From the NCBI RefSeq assembly GCF_013870525.1, contig NZ_JACBXD010000068.1, positions 1-43,938 on the forward strand: a stretch of 43,938 nt of DNA, written 5' to 3'. This DNA comes from Amycolatopsis pittospori. Its GTDB lineage: Bacteria; Actinomycetota; Actinomycetes; Mycobacteriales; Pseudonocardiaceae. How positions within the stretch are numbered: position 1 is the first letter of the stretch; each line of letters opens with the position of its first letter. Position numbers and translations under genes: made by a program. Shown here in pieces: positions 1 through 7,764 of this stretch. The notes below the pieces were generated by a model. It worked only from the letters and a program-made list of their open reading frames with translations. It was not told the DNA's origin and did no database searches.

Positions 1-1
1 T

Positions 2-1360
2 AGTGAGCTCATGCCGAACCTCGACTTCTACGCCGTTGACGACGATTGGACCACCGGCGGCGGGATCGCGCTGGGGCTCAAGATCACCGCCGCGGCGGCG
101 GCCGTCACCGCGGCCGCCGTCGGCACGGTCGTGGTGGTCAACTCGAACAGCGACGAGGCGCCACCGCAGACGACGACGGTGGCCGCGATGCAGGTCGACC
201 TCCTCACCCGCACCGAGAAGTTCGATGGCTACGACTACGACGGCAAGTACGTCCGGATCAGCGGGCTCAAGGACAAGGCCGCGGAGGAACGGGCCAACAA
301 GGCCCTCATGGCGCCCATCGACGCCTGGCTGGAGAACTTCTGGCCCGACAGCCATCCACGCACCCGCGAACCCGACGGCGACATCCCGCATATGAAGACC
401 GAGGCCGAGATCCTGCGCAAGGACGACAAGCTCGTGTCGGTCGTCTACAAACGCTCGGTCGACACCGTGCAGTTCGGCAACCACGGCGGCTTCAGCATCC
501 GCCCGGTAGTCATCGATCTGACGACCGGCGAGCAGGTCTCCACCGCGCACCTGTTCGACAACGTCGACGGCACGGCCGCGCGGATGCGGATGGTGGAAGA
601 CCGGATCCTGGAGGCGGCGAAGCCGGGCGACTGCCTTACAGGGGCGCGGAACGACGTCGAACACCTTCCGGCGACCGCGATGTCGGCGCGCTACACCTTC
701 GACTACGACTCCATCGTGCAGGCGGCGCCCACGGCGAACGGGATGCGGTTCTTCGTCTACGGCTCCGCGCTCGGCTACCCCCGAGTCTGCGATCCGACGG
801 AGGTCACCGTCGCGTACGACCGGCTGTCCGGCCTGATGAGCCCCACGACCAAGGGCCTGCTCGGCCTCGCCTCCGGAGGCACGCAGGGGCAACGGACCAA
901 AGAGGACGACGTCGGCGCGTTCACCATCACCACACCGGAGAAATGGTCGCTGCTGACCAACGCGTACAGCGAGCGCTACCTGGTGACGGCCGACCAGTGC
1001 GCGAGCGGCGGGGCCCAGCCGGCCCAGTGCGCAAGCGTCGTCTTCAGCGACAACTCGCGAGTGGACCCGAGCACTCCGGCGTACGAACCGGGCAAGCCGT
1101 ACAACCGGTCGACCGGTCCGCGTCCGTGTCATTCCATCGGGATGGCAACCGAAACGCAGGGCTCGCCCGTCTTGCAGGTGAAGGAGCTTCGGCCGATCGG
1201 GACGAAGAAGGCCGCCTACGAGGAATGGCGGCTGACGTGTTCGGGCGGCGGGACGGTCACTCAGCGGGTGTGGTTCCTGCCGAAAACGCAGCTCGTGATC
1301 GTCGACGAATGGAACACTCCGGGTCTCGACAAGATTCTGGAAGAGGCGCGCTGGCCGTGA
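2..1360 (+). CDS. Membrane-anchored six-cysteine sensor protein, paralogue of the next gene's extracytoplasmic half (5' end open at window edge)
   Basis: The frame is open to the first bases, with an internal ATG at 11 that lacks a Shine-Dalgarno sequence, so the true start probably lies upstream. One Ala/Val-rich membrane segment follows a GGGIALGLKI stretch, then about 400 extracytoplasmic residues. This part aligns end to end with the C-terminal half of the next protein: shared LMAPIDAW, six cysteines in the same order (GDC, RVC, DQC, AQC, RPC, LTC) and a shared ending TQRVWFLP...DEWNTPG. Six conserved cysteines suggest three disulphides outside the cell (inference). Its TGA overlaps the GTG of the kinase gene, which implies translational coupling. 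It may be a second kinase whose catalytic domain lies outside the window, or a kinase-free sensor partner; the sequence here cannot decide. The ligand is unknown. Confidence 0.75.
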   Translation, partial: SELMPNLDFYAVDDDWTTGGGIALGLKITAAAAAVTAAAVGTVVVVNSNSDEAPPQTTTVAAMQVDLLTRTEKFDGYDYDGKYVRISGLKDKAAEERANKALMAPIDAWLENFWPDSHPRTREPDGDIPHMKTEAEILRKDDKLVSVVYKRSVDTVQFGNHGGFSIRPVVIDLTTGEQVSTAHLFDNVDGTAARMRMVEDRILEAAKPGDCLTGARNDVEHLPATAMSARYTFDYDSIVQAAPTANGMRFFVYGSALGYPRVCDPTEVTVAYDRLSGLMSPTTKGLLGLASGGTQGQRTKEDDVGAFTITTPEKWSLLTNAYSERYLVTADQCASGGAQPAQCASVVFSDNSRVDPSTPAYEPGKPYNRSTGPRPCHSIGMATETQGSPVLQVKELRPIGTKKAAYEEWRLTCSGGGTVTQRVWFLPKTQLVIVDEWNTPGLDKILEEARWP

Positions 1361-3636
1361 GCACCGGGGAACTGAACGACGAGTGGAGACTTTCCGGCTT
1401 CACCGAGCTGGAACAGCTGGGGGCGGGCACCTTCGGCCGGGTGGTCCTGGCACGCCAGGAGAACACCGGCCACGTCGTCGCGATCAAGTACCTCTTCTCC
1501 CGGTTCGCCGCGGATCCGGCGCAGCTGGCCGCGTTCCGGCAGGAGGCGCTGGCACTGCACCGGGTTTCGAGTCCGCACGTCGTCCGGCTGTACGAGTTCT
1601 TCGAGACGCCGCAGGGCGCGGCGATCGTGATGGAGGCGATCAACGGCGTCTCGCTGCGCTCCGTTCTCCAGGCCCAAGGCGTCCTCGAACCCGAAGCGGC
1701 TCTCGCGGTGTTGAAGGGCTCGCTGCTCGGGCTGGCCGCGGCGCACGCCGCCCACGTCGTCCATCGCGACTACAAACCGGGCAACGTCCTGGTCGCCGAC
1801 ACCGGTGAGAGCAAGCTGGTCGACTTCGGCACGGCCGTGCTGGCCGGTGAGCGGGGCCCGACCGTCGGCACCCCGGCGTACATGGCGCCCGAGCAGTGGG
1901 CGGGCGGACAGTCCACTCCGGCCACCGACGTCTACGCCGCGACCTGCGTGTTCTTCCAATGCGTCGCCGGGCACCGGCCGTATCAGGCCGAAGACACCGA
2001 AGTGCTCCGCACACTGCACGAACACGCGCCCATCCCGTTCGGCGAAGCGCCCGATCCGGTGCACGAGATCGTCGCGCTCGGGATGGCGAAGGACCCGTCG
2101 AAACGACCGGCCGACGCGCTGACCTTCGTCGGCGAACTGGAGCGCGTCGCCCGTGCGGGTTACGGCGAGGACTGGGAGCGCAAGGGCTGGTCCCGGCTCG
2201 CGAAGGCGACGGGTCTGCTCGCCGCGATGACGCCGCTCGCCCTGCTCGGCGCCGGGACGGCCGCCGCTCCCGGTGTCGCCGCCGCCGGAACGGGCGCGGT
2301 GGCCGCGTCGACCGGCGGCATCGCGGCCGGCCTGAAGATCGCCATCGGGGTCGCCGCGGCGACGGCCGCCGTGGTCGGTTCCGTCGTGATCTTCTCCGAA
2401 CCGAGCACTCCGCCGCAGGCACCGCCGACGACGACGCAGCAGGCCGTCGCGCTCAAGGTCGCCATGAAGACCCGGACCGGAGCCGTCCCCGGCACGAATC
2501 TCCAGTTCCGCGGGCAGTACCCGGAGGTGACCGGCGGACCGGATCAGGCCTGGTCGAAACGGGTCAACGACGCGCTGATGGCGCCGATCGACGCCTGGAA
2601 CCGCGAGACCGGGCCGGGCGCCGCGAAGCTCGAACCCGAACGCGGCCCGTATGTCCTCAACACCGTGGTCGACGTGCGGATGCAGAACGAGCGCTACCTC
2701 TCGGTCCGCTACGAACACGGCCTCGACAACGCTCCACATTCGACTTGGAACATGGGCCGTTCCGTCGTGCTGATCGACCTCGTCGGCGGTCACCCGGTCG
2801 CGCCCGCGGATCTCTTCCGTCCCGGGAAGTTCTCGGACGAGGGAATGCTGGAGCTCAGCGATCGTCTCTGGCCCGATCACAACCAGGGCTGCGCGCTCAC
2901 GACCTGGACCCCGATCAAGGCCGCCGACCTCGCCGGACCCGGAGAACTGAAGGTTTTCCCCAGCTTCACGCCCGCCGAGGTCGAGCTCACGATCAACTTC
3001 AACCGGCTCGGTTTCGAGACCGCCTGCGGCGTCCAGACCATGAAACTGCCGTACGACAAGATGTCCGACCTGCTCAAGCCCGAACTCGTCGCGGGCCTGA
3101 CCGGCGGCAAGACCGTCAAGGGATCGGCGTCCAGCGCTCCGCCGCCGCAGGGCTACACCGACGTCTCGGCGGGCGCGCTCACCCTGCATCTGCCGCCGGG
3201 CTGGACGGCGGTGTCGCAGGGGCTGGAGAAGGTGATCGTCGACTCGAGCTGCCCCGACCCCAAGAAGTACTTCAACTGCAAGTACTTCCTCCTGACGGAC
3301 AACACCGAGCAGTCGGCCGAACAACCGCCCTACCGGCCGGGCGGTTTCTATCGCCGCAGCGCCGGAGGCCGTGCCTGCAACGCCGCCGGGCGTAAGGACC
3401 TGCGCCAAGAGGGTGACGCGAGGCAGACGACTTCCGCCACCGCGCCGGTCGGCACCGCCACGGCGACCTATGAGGAGTGGACGATCCAGTGTGTTCCTCG
3501 TGGACAGACCGGTGGCGTGGGCGACGCGCAGGTGACCCAGCGGATCTGGTTCCTTGCGGACAGGCAGATCGTCGTGATGGACGAGTGGCGCACCCCGGGC
3601 GTCGAAGATCTCCTCCGGAATGCGACGGTCGGATGA
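1357..3636 (+). CDS. Transmembrane serine/threonine protein kinase with C-terminal extracytoplasmic sensor
   Basis: A Hanks-type kinase of 759 residues. The kinase domain is at about 15-270: glycine loop GAGTFGRV (22-29), ATP lysine K44 in VAIK, catalytic loop HRDYKPGN with D138, DFG in VDFGTA, and APEQW. A juxtamembrane region leads to one membrane helix at about 325-350, then about 400 extracytoplasmic residues with six cysteines matching the upstream paralogue. The catalytic loop has Tyr in HRDYKPGN where Leu or Ile is usual. The GTG start overlaps the previous stop by four bases and gives a complete kinase N-terminus, so I chose it over the much longer open frame upstream. No PASTA repeats are present, so this is not a PknB-type muropeptide sensor. 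It probably phosphorylates cytoplasmic targets in response to an envelope signal (inference). Confidence 0.93.
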   Translation: MSTGELNDEWRLSGFTELEQLGAGTFGRVVLARQENTGHVVAIKYLFSRFAADPAQLAAFRQEALALHRVSSPHVVRLYEFFETPQGAAIVMEAINGVSLRSVLQAQGVLEPEAALAVLKGSLLGLAAAHAAHVVHRDYKPGNVLVADTGESKLVDFGTAVLAGERGPTVGTPAYMAPEQWAGGQSTPATDVYAATCVFFQCVAGHRPYQAEDTEVLRTLHEHAPIPFGEAPDPVHEIVALGMAKDPSKRPADALTFVGELERVARAGYGEDWERKGWSRLAKATGLLAAMTPLALLGAGTAAAPGVAAAGTGAVAASTGGIAAGLKIAIGVAAATAAVVGSVVIFSEPSTPPQAPPTTTQQAVALKVAMKTRTGAVPGTNLQFRGQYPEVTGGPDQAWSKRVNDALMAPIDAWNRETGPGAAKLEPERGPYVLNTVVDVRMQNERYLSVRYEHGLDNAPHSTWNMGRSVVLIDLVGGHPVAPADLFRPGKFSDEGMLELSDRLWPDHNQGCALTTWTPIKAADLAGPGELKVFPSFTPAEVELTINFNRLGFETACGVQTMKLPYDKMSDLLKPELVAGLTGGKTVKGSASSAPPPQGYTDVSAGALTLHLPPGWTAVSQGLEKVIVDSSCPDPKKYFNCKYFLLTDNTEQSAEQPPYRPGGFYRRSAGGRACNAAGRKDLRQEGDARQTTSATAPVGTATATYEEWTIQCVPRGQTGGVGDAQVTQRIWFLADRQIVVMDEWRTPGVEDLLRNATVG

Positions 3637-4002
3637 CCTTGACCTGCGGGAAGTCCCCCATGAACGTCCACAGTGGAATGGATATTCACTGGGCTGAATG
3701 GAGCAATGCCCTACTTCCGTTGCCGCGCCGGTGTTCGGTGGCGGCCAGTTCGTACCCGTGACCGTTCGGAGACGCCCGGTAACACCACTTACCTCGCTCT
3801 CACTCGGTTGGCGGCACGGTCGGACTGAAGTCCGATGACCGCCTACCGACCGGTCACCGATGACAAGGTGCCGCCGATCGCAGCCACTCCCGTTGTCCGG
3901 CGCCCCCGCCTCCCGGCCCTGTTAGACAGGTCATGTGCCGCTTCCACCGAGGTGGCACGGGATGAAGAGCCTTAGGGAAACCAGGTTCGAAGGAGGCGGA
4001 AC
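3637..4002. other. 366-bp gene-free stretch
   Basis: I see no convincing gene here. It holds one compact dyad at 3820-3835 (TCGGACT, GA, AGTCCGA) embedded in a wider imperfect stem, which could be the kinase terminator or a protein site. The sequence GAAGGAGGCGGA just before 4003 is the ribosome-binding site of the next gene. I could not fix a promoter for that gene. Confidence 0.5.
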
Positions 4003-4653
4003 GTGGCGGCTACACCGAACATGGAGAGCTCGACGGTCGCCGGTGGCGCGAAGCGCAGCCGGTCACTGCCGAGCCGGGTGGTGCCGCCGATCGAACTGCC
4101 CGCGAGCGTCGAGGAGCTTTCACGCAAGGCCGCCGCCCTGCTCGGCTGGAACGGCATCGTGTTGCCGGAGACCACCGTGCTCGGCCGCAAGATCTGCGTG
4201 GTCGCCCGGCTCCGTACCGACGTGCACGCGGAGCGCATCGCGATGGGCATGGGTCCCGTCGTCGATCGCGCCACCGTCGACACCTGGACATGGCCAGAGC
4301 TGGCCGCGACCGCACCCGCGCCGGCCACCGAGATCATCGGTGTCCTCGCGGTCGCCCGGCACTGGCGCACCGCGATGGCCTCCGCGGTCCCGTTCGCACG
4401 TTACGGCGAGGCCGCGATGGTGCTCCCATCGCCAGCCGTACTGACCGAAGACTATGTCGGCAACTGCCTGCCGCGGGCCCGTGCCTACGGCCTCGGCATC
4501 GTCTCCGCCGACCCCAACGCGGTGACCGACCTCGACCTCGAAGGTCACAACGAGCGCATGATCCTGGACGAGGACCCGGTTTCGCGCCTGGTCAACGAGA
4601 TCGTCTACGACCAGCTGCTGCGCACCACCGAGGCCCCTGCCGAAGTCGAGTAG
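4003..4653 (+). CDS. Conserved-looking protein of unknown function (216 aa)
   Basis: I do not recognise this protein. It starts with GTG behind a strong GAAGGAGG ribosome-binding site. It has a basic, Ser-rich N-terminus, then an alpha/beta-looking soluble body without signal peptide or membrane helix and an acidic C-terminus. Segments such as RVVPPIELPASVEELS and LGIVSADPNAVTDLDLEG look structured, but no catalytic motif stands out. It has one cysteine early (KICVVARL) and one in GNCLPRAR. The next gene begins 19 bp downstream but carries its own promoter-like box, so co-transcription is possible and not required. GC content and codon use match the neighbours. Confidence 0.75.
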   Translation: MAATPNMESSTVAGGAKRSRSLPSRVVPPIELPASVEELSRKAAALLGWNGIVLPETTVLGRKICVVARLRTDVHAERIAMGMGPVVDRATVDTWTWPELAATAPAPATEIIGVLAVARHWRTAMASAVPFARYGEAAMVLPSPAVLTEDYVGNCLPRARAYGLGIVSADPNAVTDLDLEGHNERMILDEDPVSRLVNEIVYDQLLRTTEAPAEVE

Positions 4654-4659
4654 ACGCAT

Positions 4660-4665
4660 TACTGT
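4660..4665 (+). promoter_or_regulatory. -10 box TACTGT, 7 nt before an ATG (leaderless)
   Basis: TACTGT fits the actinobacterial TANNNT -10 consensus and lies exactly seven bases before the ATG at 4673. No Shine-Dalgarno sequence precedes that ATG. The spacing puts the transcription start at or next to the start codon, as in leaderless mRNAs. Confidence 0.55.
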
Positions 4666-4672
4666 CGGGTCC

Positions 4673-5323
4673 ATGCGAGTAGTCATTGCGGGTGGACACG
4701 GTCAGATCGCGCTGAAGCTGGAGAAACTCCTCGCCGAGCGCGGTGATCAGGCGGTGGGGATCGTGCGCAATCCCGATCACGTCGCCGATCTCGAAGCGAT
4801 CGGTGCCGAAGCCGTCGTCCTCGACCTCGAAAAGTCCGATGTGGACGCCGTGGCCAAGGTGCTCGAAGGCGCCGACGCCGCCATCTTCTCGGCGGGCGCC
4901 GGCCCCGGCAGCGGCACGGATCGCAAAGACACTGTGGACAGAGCGGCCGCGGAACTCTTCGCGGCCGCCTCCGAGCAGGCGGGTGTCCGGCGGCATATCC
5001 AGGTCGGCTCCATGGGTGCCGACAAATGGGAGACCGCGGACGTATCGCCCGATTTCCGGATCTACCTCAAAGCCAAGAAAGCGGCGGAGGACGATCTGCG
5101 CGCCCGCGATCTCGAATGGACGATCCTGCGGCCGGGTCAGCTCACCAACGACGAAGGCACCGGCTCGATCCGGATCGAGGAAGCGACCGGACGCGGGCCG
5201 ATCCCGCGCCAGGACGTCGCCGCGACGCTGGTCGCGCTGCTCGACAACCCGTCGACGGCGGGCCGCGTCCTCGAAGCGATCTCGGGTGATACTGCTATCT
5301 CTCAGGCCGTTTCCGCGCTCTGA
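4673..5323 (+). CDS. NAD(P)-binding atypical SDR (NmrA/YwnB-like)
   Basis: A 216-residue Rossmann protein. The dinucleotide loop is at the very N-terminus (VIAGGHGQIA, residues 4-13), followed by a second strand ending GIVRNP and an acidic stretch (VLDLEKSDV) as in atypical SDRs. FSAGAGPGSG, the conserved strand HIQVGSMGA, a YLKAKKAAEDDL helix and LEWTILRPGQLT match the NAD(P)-binding, sugar-epimerase-like family (YwnB/NmrA type). These are single-domain proteins that bind NAD(P) and often act as redox sensors or small reductases; the substrate cannot be inferred. The N-terminal Met is fixed by the -10 box seven bases upstream and by the immediate start of the Rossmann strand. Confidence 0.85.
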   Translation: MRVVIAGGHGQIALKLEKLLAERGDQAVGIVRNPDHVADLEAIGAEAVVLDLEKSDVDAVAKVLEGADAAIFSAGAGPGSGTDRKDTVDRAAAELFAAASEQAGVRRHIQVGSMGADKWETADVSPDFRIYLKAKKAAEDDLRARDLEWTILRPGQLTNDEGTGSIRIEEATGRGPIPRQDVAATLVALLDNPSTAGRVLEAISGDTAISQAVSAL

Positions 5324-5325
5324 CA

Positions 5326-5339
5326 CCCAGGGCTCTGGG
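5326..5339 (+). terminator. Weak hairpin after the SDR gene
   Basis: CCCAG and CTGGG pair across a four-base loop, three bases after the SDR stop codon. There is no T run. This could be a weak terminator ahead of the PRPP synthetase promoter. Confidence 0.3.
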
Positions 5340-5424
5340 CTCTGTCGGATGAAGCCTCGGCGGAAAAAAGTACCTCGACTAGTGTGTGGACGTAATCCGT
5401 CTTTTAAGTGAACGGAGTAGGTCC

Positions 5425-6372
5425 TTGCGCGAGGACATCGCGGTTTTCAGCGGTAGCGCACATCCCGGGCTCGCCGAAGAGATTTGCACCCATCTCGGTG
5501 TCCCGCTGCATCCCGTGCGGGTGCAGCGGTTCGCCAACGACTGCCTCGAAGTCCAGCTTCAGGCAAACTGCCGCGAACGTGACGTCTTCCTGATCCAGCC
5601 GCTGGTGCGGCCGGTGCAGGAGAACCTCGTCGAACTGCTGCTGATGCTGGACGCCGCGCGCGGTGCGTCGGCGAAGCGGATCACCGTCGTCATGCCTCAC
5701 TACTCTTACGCCCGTTCGGACAAGAAGGACGCGCCGCGCATTTCGATCGGCGGCCGTCTCGTCGCCGACCTGATGGCGACCGCCGGCGCGGACCGAGTCC
5801 TCGCGATGACCCTGCACTCGCCGCAGGTGCACGGGTTCTTCAGCGTTCCGGTCGACCACCTGCACGCCTTGCAGGAACTGGCGAAACACTTCCGCCAGTA
5901 CGACCTCTCCCGGACCACCGTGGTGTCGCCGGATCTCGGCAACGCCAAGGAGGCCGCGCATTTCGCCCGGCTGCTCGGCGTCCAGGTCGCGGCCGGCGCG
6001 AAGCAGCGCTTCGCCGACGACAGGGTCGAGATCAGTTCGGTGATCGGTGAGATCACCGGCCGCGACGTGATCGTCCTCGACGACGAGATCGCCAAGGGCA
6101 GCACGGTGATCGAATTGCTCGACAAGCTGCGGGAACTGAAGCCGCGTTCGATCCGTGTCGCGTGTACGCACGGCCTCTTCTCCAGCGGCGCGCTCGATCG
6201 GATCGGCAGCCAGCCGGACGTGCTGGAGGTCGTCTGCACGAACACGGTGCCGATCGCGCCGGAGGAGCAGAGCCCGAAGCTGCGGGTCCTGTCGATCGCG
6301 CCCGCGTTGGCGGAGGCGATGCGGCGCATCCACAACGGGGAGTCGGTCAGCGCACTCTTCGAGACCGCCTAG
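5425..6372 (+). CDS. prs: Ribose-phosphate pyrophosphokinase (divergent paralogue)
   Basis: Makes PRPP from ribose 5-phosphate and ATP. At 315 residues it has family length. Landmarks are the ATP loop YARSDKKDAPRISI, the LHSPQVHGFF segment matching the usual DLHAGQIQGFF, and a PRPP loop DDEIAKGST (D219, D220) in place of the usual DDMIDTAGT. The flexible loop reads KQRFADD instead of the KRR-type sequence. These differences suggest a secondary copy, not the housekeeping enzyme, and there is no glmU next door as is common for the latter in actinobacteria. I choose the TTG at 5425: GGAG lies eight bases upstream and the protein then begins MREDIAVFSGSAHPGL, the normal start. A GTG at 5386 adds 13 unconserved residues and has no ribosome-binding site. 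Its stop overlaps the convergent gene by four bases. Confidence 0.9.
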   Translation: MREDIAVFSGSAHPGLAEEICTHLGVPLHPVRVQRFANDCLEVQLQANCRERDVFLIQPLVRPVQENLVELLLMLDAARGASAKRITVVMPHYSYARSDKKDAPRISIGGRLVADLMATAGADRVLAMTLHSPQVHGFFSVPVDHLHALQELAKHFRQYDLSRTTVVSPDLGNAKEAAHFARLLGVQVAAGAKQRFADDRVEISSVIGEITGRDVIVLDDEIAKGSTVIELLDKLRELKPRSIRVACTHGLFSSGALDRIGSQPDVLEVVCTNTVPIAPEEQSPKLRVLSIAPALAEAMRRIHNGESVSALFETA

Positions 6373-7673
6373 ACGGTTCCGAGGACCCGGTCGAGGTACG
6401 TGTTCGCGAAGACCCCGGCCGGGTCCACCTCCTTGCGCACCCGCTGGAAGTCGTCGAAGCGCGGGTAGCACGAGCGGAGGGCCGCGGCGTCGAGGTCGTG
6501 CATCTTGCCCCAATGCGGACGGCCGCCGACCTCGCGGACGATCGCCGCGAAACTCGCGAAGTACTCGCGGTACGGCATGCCGAGGAACTGGTGGATCGCG
6601 ATGTAGGCGGAGTCGCGGCCGTTCGCGGTCGAGAGCCAGATGTCGTCCGCGGCGGCGACGCGCACCTCCACCGGGAACGCGACCGGGTTCTCCAGCTTCG
6701 GCACCAGCGCGCGAAGCTCGGCGAAGACGTCGAGGAGTGCTTCGCGGGGGATCGCGAACTCCGACTCGACGAACCGCACACCGCGATGGGTCACGAAGAC
6801 GCGATGCGAGGTGTCGCTGTACTCGCGGGCGGAGAGGATGTTCGACGCGAACCTGCCGAGCGGCTGGACGAGTTTCGGCATCGCGCGGCCGAGACGGCAG
6901 AGGCCGCCGAACGCGATGTTCTCCGTGATCTCGTAGTCGACGAATTCCTTCACCCTGCCGAGCGGTTTGCGCTCGGTGCCCGCCGGGAGCCGGTTGTTGC
7001 GCTTGACCAGCGCGTTCTTGCCGTAAGGGAACCAGTAGAACTCGAAGTGATCGTTCTCGTCGGCGAACTGGTCGAAGCCTTCGAGGACCTGTTCGAGCGG
7101 TTCCGGCCGCTCCTGCGCGGAAAGCAGGAAGGACGGTTCACACTGGAGAGTGACCGTGCTGATGACGCCGAGTGCGCCGAGACCGACCCTCGCGGCGGCG
7201 AACAGGTCGGGGCGTTCGTCGGTCGAACAGGTGACCACGGTGCCGTCGGCGAGGACGAGTTCGAGTGCGGCGATCTGCGTGGCGATGCCGCCGAGCCGCG
7301 CGCCGGTGCCGTGGGTGCCGGTCGAGATCGCGCCCGCGACGGTCTGCGCGTCGATGTCGCCGAGGTTGGTCATCGCCAGCCCGAGCGCGTCGAGTTCGGC
7401 GTTGAGCTGTTTGAGCGTGGTGCCCGAACGAACGGTGACCAGGCCTTTCGCGACGTCCGCCGACGCGATGCCGGTCCAGCCGGTGAGGTCCATGGCGTCG
7501 GAGTCGGCCGCGGCGATGGCCGTGAACGAGTGGCCGCTGCCCCAGGGGCGCAGACGACGTCCGTCCGCGACGGACCGGCCGATCGCGTCGGCGATCCCGT
7601 CCGTGTCGCGCGGCCGATGTACGCGCAGCGGCGACGCCGTCGCGGTCCCGGCCCAGTTGCTCCACCGTGTCAT
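6369..7673 (-). CDS. FAD-linked D-arabinono-1,4-lactone / L-gulono-1,4-lactone oxidase family protein
   Basis: A 434-residue oxidoreductase. The N-terminal FAD-binding (PCMH) domain shows RPWGSGHSFTAIA and GDIDAQTVAGAISTGTHGTG. The C-terminal ALO domain carries HWGKMHDLD, the signature of sugar-lactone oxidases, and ends FANTYLDRVLG. It oxidises an aldonolactone to an ascorbate-like enediol; relatives in mycobacteria behave as gulonolactone dehydrogenases. The ATG at 7673 has an AGGTGGGC ribosome-binding site, and the frame upstream is unconserved. It is divergent from an alanine-racemase-fold gene 91 bp away. From memory the same two families lie near each other in Mycobacterium tuberculosis (Rv1771 and Rv1769), which suggests a functional link. 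It converges on the PRPP synthetase gene with a four-base overlap. Confidence 0.88.
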   Translation of the reverse strand: MTRWSNWAGTATASPLRVHRPRDTDGIADAIGRSVADGRRLRPWGSGHSFTAIAAADSDAMDLTGWTGIASADVAKGLVTVRSGTTLKQLNAELDALGLAMTNLGDIDAQTVAGAISTGTHGTGARLGGIATQIAALELVLADGTVVTCSTDERPDLFAAARVGLGALGVISTVTLQCEPSFLLSAQERPEPLEQVLEGFDQFADENDHFEFYWFPYGKNALVKRNNRLPAGTERKPLGRVKEFVDYEITENIAFGGLCRLGRAMPKLVQPLGRFASNILSAREYSDTSHRVFVTHRGVRFVESEFAIPREALLDVFAELRALVPKLENPVAFPVEVRVAAADDIWLSTANGRDSAYIAIHQFLGMPYREYFASFAAIVREVGGRPHWGKMHDLDAAALRSCYPRFDDFQRVRKEVDPAGVFANTYLDRVLGTV

Positions 7674-7751
7674 GCGCCCACCTGTCAGGTGTGAGTATGT
7701 GAGTGCCGAAACAGTAAGTGAATAGTATTCGCGTTTCAAGCCCTTCTGTCG

Positions 7752-7757
7752 TACCTT
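7752..7757 (+). promoter_or_regulatory. -10 box TACCTT, 7 nt before a GTG (leaderless)
   Basis: TACCTT (TANNNT) is followed by seven bases and the GTG at 7765. No ribosome-binding site is visible. The divergent lactone oxidase gene must share this 91-bp region for its own promoter. Confidence 0.55.
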
Positions 7758-7764
7758 AGTTCGG

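Noticed and set aside
1261..3408. Long open frame on the minus strand across the kinase gene
   Set aside because: It is a GC-bias shadow: no family similarity, Arg/Gly/Asp-rich composition and full overlap with the well-supported kinase.
5386..5424. GTG at 5386 as the PRPP synthetase start
   Set aside because: It has no ribosome-binding site, adds unconserved residues, and a -10-like TAGTGT lies immediately in front, so transcription would start inside it.
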